A model generated the notes under the pieces. That model saw only the letters and a program-made list of their open reading frames with translations, did no database searches and had not been told where the DNA came from. A stretch of DNA of 42,204 nt, from the NCBI GenBank assembly GCA_001823215.1, contig MHTV01000001.1, forward strand, positions 1-42,204, given 5' to 3'. Source of the stretch: Candidatus Wildermuthbacteria bacterium RIFCSPHIGHO2_02_FULL_45_25 (GTDB lineage Bacteria > Patescibacteriota > Minisyncoccia > Minisyncoccales > UBA10102). The position numbers and the translations under genes were made by a program. This document shows, piece by piece, positions 15,050-23,932 of the stretch; position 1 is the first letter of the stretch; every line of letters begins with the position of its first letter.

Positions 15050-16078
15050 TTATTGTTTTCTCAAGAAAGCGGCGGCTTTTTCAGGTTCAATCGTGGAAAT
15101 CTCAATCCCCGTTCCCAATTCAAAACCAGCTGGCACGGACGTCTTTGGCAAAATTTCTATATGCCAATGATAATGCCCATAATCACTCCCTCCACCAACC
15201 GGAGCCGTATGCAAAAAGTAATTATAATCCGGGTCATTCAGCCCTTTAGAGAGTTTTTTCAACGCCATTTGCAAAGCTTCCGCTAATCCTTCCCGTTGAC
15301 TCTCATCTGTTTTTTCAAAATAAGGCAAATGCCCTTTAGGATAAATGCGCATTTCAAACGAGACCCGCGATGCGAAAGGACAAACCACCGCGTACAAACT
15401 GTTTTCAAAAACAATCCGTTTTTTGTCTTTCCGATCCCATTCCAACATCATGCAATGAATGCAGTCTTTGTGCTCCATGAAATACGCGTAGGAACCGCTC
15501 AAACTTCTTTGGATATCCGGATCGGTCATGGGAATGGCGATCAACTGGGAATGGGGATGAGCAATGGAAGCCCCAGCTTGCAGCCCTTTGTTCTTAAAAA
15601 TCGAAATGTAATGCACGTGATCCTCATCTTTCAGATCAACGTATCGAGCATGGTACAAGTCAATCATTTCTTTGACCTGCATCAAAGAAAACTGCGGGAT
15701 ATCCTTCTTGTGATCTTTCGTAATAATCACCTCGTGGAACCCGACCCCATCCATTACCGGGTAGGGCCCTACATACCGCTTTCGCAAAGATTTGCTCGGG
15801 GCGAACGCGGGATATTTATTCGCCACCGAAATTGTCGTCCATTCTGACGGAATACAAACTTTCCCGCGCGAGAAATCCACTCGCTTCCCTTTATTGTACG
15901 CGATCGTAGCACATTCTTGTTTTGCTAATGCGTCGAACGGACACGTCTTTCCGGTTTTGACTTCTTGCCGCTTTTCCGCGCCAAAGGTTTCCGGCCTTCT
16001 CGCGCGGCCTGTTGCAATCAAAACCCAATCTTGAGATACAAGATCATACCGCAATTCTGATGGAAATTTTTTTTGCAT
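15050..16078 (-). CDS. galT: Galactose-1-phosphate uridylyltransferase family protein
   Basis: This 342-aa protein belongs to the GalT branch of the HIT superfamily. The active site HPHSQ is visible near residue 174-178, with the second His as nucleophile, and the C-terminal part has HYHWHIEILP. A CIHC pair and TCPF may bind zinc or iron. It exchanges UMP between UDP-glucose and a hexose 1-phosphate; in CPR bacteria it may serve sugar-nucleotide supply rather than galactose use. The ATG at 16078 is preferred over a TTG three codons earlier; neither has a clear Shine-Dalgarno. A long-hairpin repeat element starts 17 bp upstream. Confidence 0.92.
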   Translation of the reverse strand: MQKKFPSELRYDLVSQDWVLIATGRARRPETFGAEKRQEVKTGKTCPFDALAKQECATIAYNKGKRVDFSRGKVCIPSEWTTISVANKYPAFAPSKSLRKRYVGPYPVMDGVGFHEVIITKDHKKDIPQFSLMQVKEMIDLYHARYVDLKDEDHVHYISIFKNKGLQAGASIAHPHSQLIAIPMTDPDIQRSLSGSYAYFMEHKDCIHCMMLEWDRKDKKRIVFENSLYAVVCPFASRVSFEMRIYPKGHLPYFEKTDESQREGLAEALQMALKKLSKGLNDPDYNYFLHTAPVGGGSDYGHYHWHIEILPKTSVPAGFELGTGIEISTIEPEKAAAFLRKQ

Positions 16079-16094
16079 AAAAGGCAATCGCGTG

Positions 16095-16225
16095 AAGAGT
16101 AAAATGGTTTTTTCGGCATCTGCTTGAAGAACCTTGCGAGCTTGACTGAAGCGAGCACGAGGAATTTTCTAGTAAGAAAATATCCGTGTTCTTCAAGCAG
16201 ATGCCGAAAAAACCATTTTACTCTT
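16095..16225. repeat. Long-hairpin repeat element, copy 4 (short core)
   Basis: Two perfectly complementary 38-bp arms (16095-16132 and 16188-16225) enclose a 55-nt core. The arms are unrelated in sequence to those of the other copies except for the innermost GAAC/GTTC, but the core shares GCGAGC, GACTG, GGAATTTT and ATATCCGTGTTC with them and lacks only the CCCC/GGGG hairpin. The element fills the whole gap between the glycosyltransferase stop and galT. Confidence 0.85.
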
Positions 16226-16230
16226 TACAT

Positions 16231-16959
16231 TCATTTATACTTTCCCTTCCACATATTCAACCGAATCTGCCCAATTTCCAACAACATATTAATCATCCCG
16301 GACAACTTCACTTTGCTATTGGCGTCATTAATCCATGTTACAGGAATTTCTTTGACCTTATAACCATGTTTTTTGGCGATTACCAGCAATTCCACGTCAA
16401 AAGCCCAGCGATTGACCGTGGCCTTACTGAAAATTTCTTGCGTGGCTTTTGCCGAGAACCCCTTAAATCCGCATTGCGTATCCCAAATCCCCCACAATTC
16501 AGAAAGAACTTGAACCATCAGATTAAATACATCTCCCAAGCGCCGGCGCAACCAAGACTGGGGTACTGGAATAACCGCTCCTTTTATATCACGAGAACCA
16601 ATGATCACCTCAAACCCTTGATCTTTTTCTAACCACATACGATGGATGTGATCAATAGACGTGGAGTTGTCCGCGTCCATAAACACCCGCCACTCCCCTT
16701 TTGCCGCCAGCATACCCTGACGCACCACAAATCCTTTTCCGTGATTTTCCTGATTATCCAGCAACCGAAGCGAAGGAATGTTCTTCGCTAATTCGCGCAC
16801 AATAGTTGCAGTGCCATCTTTGGAACCGTCATTTACCACCAAAACCTCCGATTGGTACGTTTGTTTAGCCAAATACGAGATAACAGATTCCAATGTCTTG
16901 GGTAAACGTTTTTCTTCGTTATACGCGGGAATGATAACTGATAACTTTGGAATAGACAT
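16231..16959 (-). CDS. Family-2 glycosyltransferase (dolichyl-phosphate glucosyltransferase/DPM1-like)
   Basis: The 242-aa GT-A fold protein begins with SVIIPAYNEEKRLPKTLESV, has the nucleotide-binding VVNDGSKDGT and the metal-binding MDADNST, and continues with DTQCGFKGF and RWAFDVELL, which are typical for the dolichyl-phosphate beta-glucosyltransferase/ALG5-like branch acting on polyprenyl phosphate. No transmembrane tail is present, so it acts from the cytoplasm. I chose the ATG just 6 nt behind an extended -10 box; the longer upstream frame runs through a terminator and a repeat element and is not protein-like. Confidence 0.92.
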   Translation of the reverse strand: MSIPKLSVIIPAYNEEKRLPKTLESVISYLAKQTYQSEVLVVNDGSKDGTATIVRELAKNIPSLRLLDNQENHGKGFVVRQGMLAAKGEWRVFMDADNSTSIDHIHRMWLEKDQGFEVIIGSRDIKGAVIPVPQSWLRRRLGDVFNLMVQVLSELWGIWDTQCGFKGFSAKATQEIFSKATVNRWAFDVELLVIAKKHGYKVKEIPVTWINDANSKVKLSGMINMLLEIGQIRLNMWKGKYK

Positions 16960-16965
16960 TTTTCT

Positions 16966-16971
16966 ATTATA
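16966..16971 (-). promoter_or_regulatory. Extended -10 promoter, leaderless start of the glycosyltransferase
   Basis: TGGTATAAT, a TGn extended -10, ends 6 nt before the ATG. No good -35 is visible. The transcription start should fall at or next to the start codon. Confidence 0.55.
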
Positions 16972-16988
16972 CCATATTTTCTTTAAGC

Positions 16989-17010
16989 AAAAAACTGCGC
17001 GTACGCAGTT
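16989..17010 (-). terminator. Terminator of the spc/map operon
   Basis: AACTGCG/CGCAGTT with a 4-nt loop is followed by TTTTTT on the minus strand. It closes the long ribosomal-secY-adk-map transcript, beyond repeat-element copy 1. Confidence 0.7.
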
Positions 17011-17022
17011 GTTCTTTAGATA

Positions 17023-17185
17023 CTTTGAATTACGAAACAAATAACATATAAGGTTCAGAGAACGTTGGGAGCGCGACTGGCGCGAGCCCCTCACCGCAAG
17101 GTGGAAGGGGGAGCACCAGGAATTTTTCAGCAGAAACATATCCGTGTTCTCAAAACCTTGTATGTGCTGGTTTCGCAATTCAAAA
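17023..17185. repeat. Long-hairpin repeat element, copy 1
   Basis: The element begins CTTTGAATTACG and ends in the complementary GCAATTCAAA, one base from the map stop codon. Its core matches copies 2 and 3 almost base for base (GGGAGCGCGACTGGCGCGAG, then a CCCCTCACC-GCAA-GGTGG hairpin, then GGAATTTTTCAGCAGAAAC). The right arm is nearly the same as that of copy 2; the left arm has decayed and pairs imperfectly. It lies in the 3' untranslated region of the map transcript. Confidence 0.85.
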
Positions 17186-17935
17186 TTAGATATGCGTGAG
17201 CGCTTCATATCCATTCTCGATAACCGCAATGGTATCTTCAAAATGCGCGGAGAGCGAGCCGTCTTTGGTTACAAATGTTTGGCCATCTTTCGCAAGCTGC
17301 ACCTGCCAGCCGCCAAGGGTTATCATGGGCTCGATACAAATGACCATACCCTCTTTGAGTGTTTCGCCTGCATGACGTTCTCCATAATTTGGAATTTGCG
17401 GCTCCTCGTGCAGCTCCTTTCCGATGCCATGCCCGCATAACTCCCGCACAATACCGTACCCTACAGGGCCAATAGCCCGCTCAATGGTATTCCCCAAATC
17501 TCCTATGGTTACACCGGGCCGCACTTTTTTTGTCCCTACCTTGAGAGCTTTCCATGCAACCCGAAGCAAACGGGCGGCATCCGGAGAAATTTCTCCCACC
17601 GGAACCGTGCGAGCCATATCCAAATAATAACCTTTCCAAATAAGGCCAATATCCAACGTGAGAATATCCCCCGCTTGCAAGATTTTCTCGAGAGACGGAA
17701 TGGCATGGACAACTTCTTCATTAACAGAAGTACAAATGGAAGCTGGGAATCCATTATAATTTTTAAAAGCCGGCTTTGCTCCGGCTTCTCGTATCTTTCG
17801 TTCCGCGGATTGATCCAATGCTTTTGTCGTTACTCCCGGCCGAACCTCTTTTTTCAACTCCTCCATGATCTGCGCGAGCATACGTCCTCCTTCGCGCATA
17901 AGCGCGATCTCTTCTGGAATTTTGATAGGGATCAT
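17186..17935 (-). CDS. map: Methionine aminopeptidase, type I
   Basis: The 249-aa enzyme removes the initiator Met from nascent proteins. The pita-bread metal ligands are recognisable: Asp in LTLDIGL, Asp in YYLDMART, His in GHGIGKELHEEP, Glu in VICIEPM and Glu in HFEDTIAV. It overlaps the adk stop by four bases, as in the usual secY-adk-map order. It is the last gene of the ribosomal-protein transcript. Confidence 0.97.
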   Translation of the reverse strand: MIPIKIPEEIALMREGGRMLAQIMEELKKEVRPGVTTKALDQSAERKIREAGAKPAFKNYNGFPASICTSVNEEVVHAIPSLEKILQAGDILTLDIGLIWKGYYLDMARTVPVGEISPDAARLLRVAWKALKVGTKKVRPGVTIGDLGNTIERAIGPVGYGIVRELCGHGIGKELHEEPQIPNYGERHAGETLKEGMVICIEPMITLGGWQVQLAKDGQTFVTKDGSLSAHFEDTIAVIENGYEALTHI

Positions 17936-18522
17936 TTTTCAAAAAATGAATGTACCTTTTCGAGAATCTCTTTATGCACATTCTCGATTGCCTGTTCGCC
18001 TTGGATGTGAATAAGTTTTCCTTCTGCTTGATAAAAATCAATCACAGGCATTACCTCTTTTTGATACCATCCCAATCGTTTGCGAATTGCCTGCTCTTCG
18101 TCATCATTGCGTCCGCGCGCGAGCAAGCGTTTCAAGGATTCCTGATCTGAAATATCCAAATGCAGCGCCATCGTATTGCCGGCCAGCTGATAAAATTCCA
18201 TGGTTTCGTTCAGCATATACGCTTCATACAGCTTTCGCGGGCTTCCCTCAAAAATAATTCCGGACGCGTTTTCATCTTCCCTTAAACGCTCTAACTCATG
18301 GAGCCACAGATGAAAAATGATTGGAGTTGCAACAAGCCCTCCCTTGTCAATAATTTCCGAAATTCTGCGTCCGACAAAATCATCCTGCTTTTTTCGCTCA
18401 CGCAAAAGATTGCCAGAGCTGATAATCCGAAGATTATATTTCTGCGCCAATAACTCCACTTGAGTTCCCTTTCCAGAACCAGACTTACCCAAAAATACAA
18501 GGATTTTAAAATTGTCTTTCAT
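17932..18522 (-). CDS. adk: Adenylate kinase (short-LID form)
   Basis: The 196-aa nucleoside monophosphate kinase has the P-loop GKSGSGKGTQ and the AMP-binding helix ISSGNLLRE. The motif usually read as DGFPR is FEGSPRK here, and the LID is short (RLLARGRNDDEEQAIRKRL), without the zinc-binding four-Cys form. It should convert AMP and ATP to two ADP. The genomic place between secY and map supports Adk, although a different NMP specificity cannot be excluded from these motif changes. Confidence 0.92.
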   Translation of the reverse strand: MKDNFKILVFLGKSGSGKGTQVELLAQKYNLRIISSGNLLRERKKQDDFVGRRISEIIDKGGLVATPIIFHLWLHELERLREDENASGIIFEGSPRKLYEAYMLNETMEFYQLAGNTMALHLDISDQESLKRLLARGRNDDEEQAIRKRLGWYQKEVMPVIDFYQAEGKLIHIQGEQAIENVHKEILEKVHSFFEK

Positions 18523-18544
18523 AGGAAAATAAACGCTTTTCCCT

Positions 18545-19819
18545 TTAGAACTTATCGTAATCGCGCATTTCCAATTGCGCGCGCAATTGCCGCATCGTTT
18601 CCAACACCACGTTTACGATAATAAGAAGCGCAGTTCCTCCCACCAGAAAAGAGAACGCTTGAATGGCAGTTACTTTCTGCACGAGAAACGGCATTACCGC
18701 GATAAAACCGAGGAAGAACGCGCCAATAAATAAAATCCTGTTTAAAATATAAGAGATAAAATGGGCTGTGGATTGCCCGGGACGAACTCCGGGAATAAAT
18801 CCTCCCATCTTTTGAAGATTGGTCGCAATGGACTTGGGATCAAAAGTAACGGCAGTATAGAAATAGGTAAATGCCGCGACCAATACAAAATAGATAACCA
18901 AATAGAGCCAAGCTGTGGGATCCAAAGATTGGATTATTTTTCTCGCAACATCGCCAGCTACTCCGCTCGCATTTTGGAAAAATGACCCCACCATGGTGGG
19001 AAAAGTCATTAAAGATAAAGCAAAAATAATCGGAATCACTCCTGCAGGATTCAGATTGAGAGGCAAATAGGTGGAAACTCCCCCAAATACTTTATTCCCT
19101 CTCACGCGTTTGGCATAAGAAACAGCGATATTTCTTCTTGCTTGCGTTACAAATACCACGGAAGCGATAATCGCGACCGCCAGAGCCAAGAATTTTCCTA
19201 AGTTCAGTAATTCATCACCCGTACCGCCTTGCGTGTTGGTATAAAGCTGCCAAATATTTGCGGGAAAATCCGCCACAATCCCGGCAAAAATAAGTAGCGA
19301 CACCCCGTTTCCAATTCCTTTTTCCGTGATCAATTCTCCCAGCCACATGAGCAAAACGGTACCTGCGGTAATTGTCGCAAGCGTGGTTACCATGCCCAAA
19401 GGATCCATAGGAGAAATAATTCCCTGTCTCGTGAATAATGTCAGAAACGCGTATCCCTGAAGAAGCGCAAAAGGCACCGTCAGAATTCTTCCGTACTGAT
19501 TAAACTTTTGCCGGCCCGCATCGCCTTCTTCCTTGTACATCTTCTCCAATTGCGGGAAGATCATCGTAAGAAGCTGCATGATAATGGTAGCGGTAATATA
19601 AGGGCCCAAACCCAGCATCACGATCGAAAAACGTTCCCCTCCCGTGAATAAGCTCACGAGCTCAAGAAACGCGTTTCCGCCCGCGTTATCCTGAAGAACA
19701 TTGACGTTAATAACCACATTCGCCATCAAACGATACACCAAAAAAACACCGAGAACAAAAAGAATCCGATTTCGCAGGTCGTGCAACTTAAAAATTTGAA
19801 AAATGCGTTGAAGCCACAT
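18545..19819 (-). CDS. secY: Preprotein translocase subunit SecY
   Basis: The 424-aa polytopic membrane protein has ten hydrophobic spans and SecY hallmarks such as LGLGPYITATIIMQLL in TM2, the LITEKGIGNGVSLLIF segment, the cytoplasmic basic loop with RRNIAVSYAKRV, and GFIPGVRPGQST. It forms the protein-conducting channel. It begins 2 bp after rplO and is followed by adk, the standard spc-operon position. Confidence 0.98.
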   Translation of the reverse strand: MWLQRIFQIFKLHDLRNRILFVLGVFLVYRLMANVVINVNVLQDNAGGNAFLELVSLFTGGERFSIVMLGLGPYITATIIMQLLTMIFPQLEKMYKEEGDAGRQKFNQYGRILTVPFALLQGYAFLTLFTRQGIISPMDPLGMVTTLATITAGTVLLMWLGELITEKGIGNGVSLLIFAGIVADFPANIWQLYTNTQGGTGDELLNLGKFLALAVAIIASVVFVTQARRNIAVSYAKRVRGNKVFGGVSTYLPLNLNPAGVIPIIFALSLMTFPTMVGSFFQNASGVAGDVARKIIQSLDPTAWLYLVIYFVLVAAFTYFYTAVTFDPKSIATNLQKMGGFIPGVRPGQSTAHFISYILNRILFIGAFFLGFIAVMPFLVQKVTAIQAFSFLVGGTALLIIVNVVLETMRQLRAQLEMRDYDKF

Positions 19820-19821
19820 TG

Positions 19822-20253
19822 TTATTTAATAGTACCGCCCACTGCTTCAATTTTCGTCTTCGCTCCAGCTGAAACGACACAAGATTCAATGGAAAGGGTT
19901 TTTGTTAATTTTCCTGTTCCCAATATCTTTACGGCTGGGGTTCGCTTTCCCGTGATTTTGATCAATCTTTTCTCCCGAAGCGCAGAAGGTGTAATATGCG
20001 CTCCTTTCTCGAAGTTTTTTTCTAATATGCCCACGTTCAAAGTAACTGGTTTTGCTTTCACAATACCAAATTTATATCCGCGCAATTTCGGATAACGCTT
20101 AATAAGTTCGCGAATCCGCGGCTGCATCTTTCTGCCGGAACGCGCTCCCTGCCCCTTAATCCCCCGGCCAGAATACGTACCGCGCTTTCCGCCGCGTCCG
20201 ATTCGTTTTCCCCGATGCGTTTTATGTATAGGTTGAATTTCGTGAGTCTGCAT
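19822..20253 (-). CDS. rplO: 50S ribosomal protein L15
   Basis: The 143-aa protein has the L15 N-terminus rich in Gly and Arg (KTHRGKRIGRGGKRGTYSGRG) that threads into 23S rRNA, and a globular C-terminal domain. It follows rpsE after 4 bp; in most bacteria rpmD (L30) lies in this gap, and it is missing here. Confidence 0.96.
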   Translation of the reverse strand: MQTHEIQPIHKTHRGKRIGRGGKRGTYSGRGIKGQGARSGRKMQPRIRELIKRYPKLRGYKFGIVKAKPVTLNVGILEKNFEKGAHITPSALREKRLIKITGKRTPAVKILGTGKLTKTLSIESCVVSAGAKTKIEAVGGTIK

Positions 20254-20257
20254 ACAA

Positions 20258-20854
20258 TTATTCTGAAGCTTGTGTCGTTGTATCCACCGGCTCCGCTTTC
20301 TGTTCTTCTTTTTTATCTACTTTCTCCGCTTCCTTTTCTCTTACATGAAGCTTTTTCAGAGCTTCCAAAGTTACCAGTGCATTGTTTAATTTATTATGCG
20401 TTTTGGAGATAAATTTCGCGGAAATATCCTTAATTCCAGCCAATTCACAAATGATTCTTGCGGGGCCGCCGGCTACTAAACCTCGGCCAGTCAATTGGGG
20501 CTTTAGCATTATGCGGGACGCTCCAAACTTCGCTGTAACCATATATGGAATGGTATTCCCCTGAATAGGCAACGCAATCATGCTTTTCTGCGCTTTGCGA
20601 GTTGCTTTATCCATTGCTTGGGCAACATCAGATCCCTTGGCAACTCCTACGCCTATTTTCCCTTTTCGATTCCCGGCAATTACGGTTGCGCGAAAACTAA
20701 ATCGGCGGCCTCCGGCTCGGACTCTTGTTACGCGAGCCAAATCCAAAAGCTTGGTGTCAAATTCCGATTTTATCGCAGGAGCAGATCCCCGCCGTCTGGG
20801 CGATCTTTGAGGTTGCTTGGAGGTACCAGATGATTTTTGTTTCTTGTCGTTCAT
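20258..20854 (-). CDS. rpsE: 30S ribosomal protein S5
   Basis: The 198-aa protein has the S5 double-stranded-RNA-binding domain (RVTRVRAGGRRFSFRATVIAGNR) and the C-terminal domain (GLVAGGPARIICELAGIKD). It carries a Lys/Arg/Ser-rich N-terminal extension of ~35 residues and an acidic Lys/Glu C-terminal tail of ~30 residues. The ATG at 20854 is chosen because the longer frame overlaps rplR. Confidence 0.96.
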   Translation of the reverse strand: MNDKKQKSSGTSKQPQRSPRRRGSAPAIKSEFDTKLLDLARVTRVRAGGRRFSFRATVIAGNRKGKIGVGVAKGSDVAQAMDKATRKAQKSMIALPIQGNTIPYMVTAKFGASRIMLKPQLTGRGLVAGGPARIICELAGIKDISAKFISKTHNKLNNALVTLEALKKLHVREKEAEKVDKKEEQKAEPVDTTTQASE

Positions 20855-20858
20855 ATCG

Positions 20859-21209
20859 TTAAAATGAAAGTCCGCCTTCCCGCGCACCTTCCGCTATTGC
20901 CTTTACGTTTCCGTGATACATGTACCCGCTTCGATCAAAAATTGCTTTTTCAATCTTTTTATCTTTTGCCATTTGAGCGATCTTTTTCCCCAATTCCTTT
21001 GCTCTTTCTTGGCGTTTTGCGGGAAGGGTCTCTTTAAGGTCGGAAACAGAAGCAATGACTCTCCCTTCGAGATCATCAATCAATTGCGCGTACAGATGCT
21101 TATTGGAACGAAAAACCGTCAAACGAGGTTTTATCGCTGTTCCTTGCATTTTTCCGCGAATGCGTAATTTGCGCTTCTGCCGCTGTAATTGTTTATCTTG
21201 AATATTCAT
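20859..21209 (-). CDS. rplR: 50S ribosomal protein L18
   Basis: The 116-aa protein binds 5S rRNA. The recognisable parts are KPRLTVFRSNKHLYAQLIDD and the C-terminal FDRSGYMYHGNVKAIAEGAREGGL. It lies between rplF and rpsE as in the standard spc order. Confidence 0.96.
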   Translation of the reverse strand: MNIQDKQLQRQKRKLRIRGKMQGTAIKPRLTVFRSNKHLYAQLIDDLEGRVIASVSDLKETLPAKRQERAKELGKKIAQMAKDKKIEKAIFDRSGYMYHGNVKAIAEGAREGGLSF

Positions 21210-21215
21210 ACATTG

Positions 21216-21761
21216 CTATTTTCCGGCGCCCGCCGCTCGTTTTCCAAGTTTGCGTCGAACTACTTCGCCCTCGTATCGAATACCTTTTCCTTTATATGGT
21301 TCCACAGGACGTATTGCTCGAATACGAGCGGCAATCTCCCCTACTTTCTCTTTATCAATACCGCTCACGGTAATTATATTCTTCTCTACCGAAAAGGCAA
21401 TAAACTCCGGAGCTTGCATCACGATAGGATGACTGAATCCCACAGTCATATTGAGCACCTTCCCTTCAGTGGAAGCGCGATATCCCACTCCTTCAAGTTC
21501 TAGTTTCTTTACATAGCCCTGCGTTACTCCAATAATCATGTTTGCGAGCAGTGTTCGAGTAAGACCCCATAATTCCTTTCCTTTCTTGGAATTCGTATGA
21601 GGCGTTACTGTAAGAACATTCTCTTCATGGATGATTCCCATCTCATGGGGAAAAACGCGGCACAATTCGCCCTTTGGCCCTTTCAACTGGACCGTTTGCC
21701 CCTCAATTTGCACTTGCACGCCTGTCGGTATTTCAATTGGTTTTTTTCCTATTCGAGACAT
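21216..21761 (-). CDS. rplF: 50S ribosomal protein L6
   Basis: The 181-aa protein begins MSRIGKKPIEIPTGV and contains the two L6 repeats; the C-terminal repeat has VGEIAARIRAIRPVEPYKGKG followed by IRYEGEVVRRKLGKR. It sits near the factor-binding site of the large subunit. Standard length and order. Confidence 0.97.
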   Translation of the reverse strand: MSRIGKKPIEIPTGVQVQIEGQTVQLKGPKGELCRVFPHEMGIIHEENVLTVTPHTNSKKGKELWGLTRTLLANMIIGVTQGYVKKLELEGVGYRASTEGKVLNMTVGFSHPIVMQAPEFIAFSVEKNIITVSGIDKEKVGEIAARIRAIRPVEPYKGKGIRYEGEVVRRKLGKRAAGAGK

Positions 21762-21791
21762 ACCACGTGTAAAAAAATTACCGCTTTCTTT

Positions 21792-22181
21792 TTACCACAC
21801 CTCGCAAAGCACTTCTCCTCCCACATTACTTTTCTTTGCGTCTTCATTTGTCATAATCCCCTTTGAAGTCGAAATAATTGTCACTCCATACCCGCCTCGA
21901 ACTCTCTTTATCTCGTTGGCGGGTTGGTAAATGCGTTGGCCCGGCTTGGAGATGCGCTTTACTCCCGAAATTCTTGGGGCTCCTTCTTCATATTTCAATT
22001 TCAGTTCAATCAGCTTGCGAGTTTTCTTCCCCTTGAAATCAACCGCTTTAATAAATCCTTTGCGCTCTAAGATTTTCGCAATGGCATATTTCATTCTGGA
22101 AAATGGAAGCTCTACCGTCTCTTTATTGACGGCTTGCGCATTACGGATTCTTGTAAGCATGTCTGAAATTGGATCTATCAT
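21792..22181 (-). CDS. rpsH: 30S ribosomal protein S8
   Basis: The 129-aa protein begins DPISDMLTRIRNA and ends with the S8 rRNA-binding signature STSKGIMTNEDAKKSNVGGEVLCEVW. S8 binds helix 21 of 16S rRNA and in some bacteria represses the spc operon; no S8 target is evident here. Confidence 0.97.
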   Translation of the reverse strand: MIDPISDMLTRIRNAQAVNKETVELPFSRMKYAIAKILERKGFIKAVDFKGKKTRKLIELKLKYEEGAPRISGVKRISKPGQRIYQPANEIKRVRGGYGVTIISTSKGIMTNEDAKKSNVGGEVLCEVW

Positions 22182-22196
22182 AAAATTCGTGTGAAA

Positions 22197-22382
22197 TTAC
22201 CAGCTCGATTTCGTTATTCCAGGGATTAAACATTTATTTGCCATTTCCCGAAAACAAATCCTGCATAAGTTAAAATCTCCTAAATATCCGCGCTTTCGTC
22301 CGCATCGAAAACAACGATTTGTTTTCCGCGTTGAAAATTTTGGTTTTTTGCTTGCTTTTGATATTTGAGCTTTACTCGCCAT
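22197..22382 (-). CDS. rpsN: 30S ribosomal protein S14, zinc-binding type
   Basis: The 61-aa protein is the short S14 type with a C-x2-C...C-x2-C zinc site ([20 protein letters not shown]) and the conserved end GITKSSW. It lies between rplE and rpsH. Confidence 0.97.
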   Translation of the reverse strand: MASKAQISKASKKPKFSTRKTNRCFRCGRKRGYLGDFNLCRICFREMANKCLIPGITKSSW

Positions 22383-22392
22383 ACTCTATGTT

Positions 22393-22959
22393 CTATTTCT
22401 TATCTTTTATTTCTTTCAATGGGAATCCCAATTGCTTCAATAATTCCAGTCCTTCTGCCTTATTGTGAGCACTTGTGGTAACCACCACCTGCAATCCAAA
22501 GATATTGCGCACTTTTTCAGGAGAAATTTCCGGGAAGAAAATATGTTCTTTGATACCGATTGATAAATTTCCTTGCTGATCAATCGCTGTGGCGTTCAAA
22601 CCCTGAAAGTCGCGCGAACGAGGCAACGCAATAAGAATCAATCTCTCCAAAAAGTCGTACATGCGTTTCCCTCGAAGCGTTATCTTTGCTCCCACTGGAG
22701 ATCCTTGCCGCAATTTAAATCCCGCGATGGATTTTTTTGCTTTCGTTACCACGGCCTTCTGTCCGCAAATTCTGCTCAAGTCATCCACAATGGCTTCAAT
22801 AGTTTTTTTCTGATCATCTCCTGTTTTTCCCGCAACCAAACGCGCAAACCCGGTATTCACCACCACGCTCTTCAAACGAGGAATCGCGTTCCGATTTTCA
22901 TATCCGAATTTCTCAATCAAGGCAGGCATTGCTTGTGTTGTATACATTTCCTGTAGCAT
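22393..22959 (-). CDS. rplE: 50S ribosomal protein L5
   Basis: The 188-aa protein holds 5S rRNA in the central protuberance. Recognisable parts are IPRLKSVVVNTGFA, TKAKKSIAGFKLRQGSPVG and the region RGKRMYDFLERLI. The ATG at 22959 is used because the longer frame overlaps the end of rplX by 19 bp; neither start has a strong ribosome-binding site. Confidence 0.96.
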   Translation of the reverse strand: MLQEMYTTQAMPALIEKFGYENRNAIPRLKSVVVNTGFARLVAGKTGDDQKKTIEAIVDDLSRICGQKAVVTKAKKSIAGFKLRQGSPVGAKITLRGKRMYDFLERLILIALPRSRDFQGLNATAIDQQGNLSIGIKEHIFFPEISPEKVRNIFGLQVVVTTSAHNKAEGLELLKQLGFPLKEIKDKK

Positions 22960-22961
22960 AT

Positions 22962-23267
22962 CTATACTTGGGCTCCGCATTTTTTGCAGATTCGATATTT
23001 ATTCTCTTCTTCCACCCGATAACCAACTCGCACAGCTTTTCCGCATTTTTCACAAATAAGCTTCACGTTCGAAATAGCAAAGGCCGCTGGCTTTTCCACG
23101 ATTTGTCCTTTTTGTCCTTGCCGGCGGGGCTTTGTATGGCGTTTTCGCATATTCATTCCTTCAACCACAACTCTTTGCTCTTTTGGAAGAGCTTGCAATA
23201 CTTTGCCTTTTCTGCCTCTATCTTTCCCGGCAATCACTAATACGTTGTCGCCTTTCTTGATTTTCAT
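22962..23267 (-). CDS. rplX: 50S ribosomal protein L24
   Basis: The 101-aa protein has a KOW motif (KGDNVLVIAGKDRGRKGKVLQ) and a C-terminal zinc-ribbon-like CEKCGKAVRVG...CKKCG. L24 starts large-subunit assembly. It lies between rplN and rplE. Confidence 0.96.
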   Translation of the reverse strand: MKIKKGDNVLVIAGKDRGRKGKVLQALPKEQRVVVEGMNMRKRHTKPRRQGQKGQIVEKPAAFAISNVKLICEKCGKAVRVGYRVEEENKYRICKKCGAQV

Positions 23268-23298
23268 AACTTTTCTGCTGTATTACCTGCAAGAGTTC

Positions 23299-23667
23299 CT
23301 AAATAACCTCCGGAGCCAATGCCGCAATTCTGGTATATCCTTTTTCTCGAATTTCTCTTGGAATAGGCCCAAAGATACGTCCACCTTTCGGCTCTTTATC
23401 TTTTTCCAAAATCACTGCCGCATTTTCGTCAAATCTGATATATGATCCGTCTGCCCGGCGGAATTCCTTTTTCTGGCGCACCACAACCGCTTTTACCACA
23501 TCATGCTTTTTGACCAGACGGCGGGGTTCGGCATCTTTTACCGCAGCCACGATAATATCGCCAATCTGCGCATAGCGATGCTTGGATCCTCCAAGTATCT
23601 GAAAGCATTGGATCACTTTTGCTCCCGTGTTATCTGCAACTACTAATTTTGTTTGATGCTGGATCAT
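23299..23667 (-). CDS. rplN: 50S ribosomal protein L14
   Basis: The 122-aa protein starts [17 protein letters not shown], the normal L14 opening, and contains [11 protein letters not shown] and [11 protein letters not shown]. An upstream frame extension overlaps rpsQ and is discarded. Standard position. Confidence 0.97.
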   Translation of the reverse strand: MIQHQTKLVVADNTGAKVIQCFQILGGSKHRYAQIGDIIVAAVKDAEPRRLVKKHDVVKAVVVRQKKEFRRADGSYIRFDENAAVILEKDKEPKGGRIFGPIPREIREKGYTRIAALAPEVI

Positions 23668-23690
23668 ACAATAAGCTGTCAGCTTATGGC

Positions 23691-23924
23691 TTAACGCTTT
23701 CCTACAACTAGCCATCTCTTATCTTTGCTTATGGGTCTCGTCTCTTCGATGATTACTTTATCGCCTGCTTTGTACTCTCCTTTTTCATCATGCGCCTTGT
23801 ATTTTTTGTGAGACCGAAATCTTCGCAAATACTTGGGATGTTCCTTCATTGTTTCCACCTGAACCACTACGGTCTTCTGCATTTTATCTGATACCACAAT
23901 TCCGGTAAGTTGTCTTTTGGGCAT
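23691..23924 (-). CDS. rpsQ: 30S ribosomal protein S17
   Basis: The 77-aa OB-fold protein begins with [21 protein letters not shown] and has [19 protein letters not shown] and [15 protein letters not shown], the S17 signature. It lies between rpmC and rplN. Confidence 0.96.
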   Translation of the reverse strand: MPKRQLTGIVVSDKMQKTVVVQVETMKEHPKYLRRFRSHKKYKAHDEKGEYKAGDKVIIEETRPISKDKRWLVVGKR

Positions 23925-23932
23925 AAATATAT

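Noticed and set aside
16960-17241. A 94-residue N-terminal extension of the glycosyltransferase.
   Set aside because: It would translate the map terminator and repeat-element copy 1 on the minus strand; the GT2 fold starts at the ATG behind the extended -10.
20254-20257. Possible rpmD (L30) gene between rpsE and rplO.
   Set aside because: Only 4 bp separate the two genes, so L30 is truly absent from this position.
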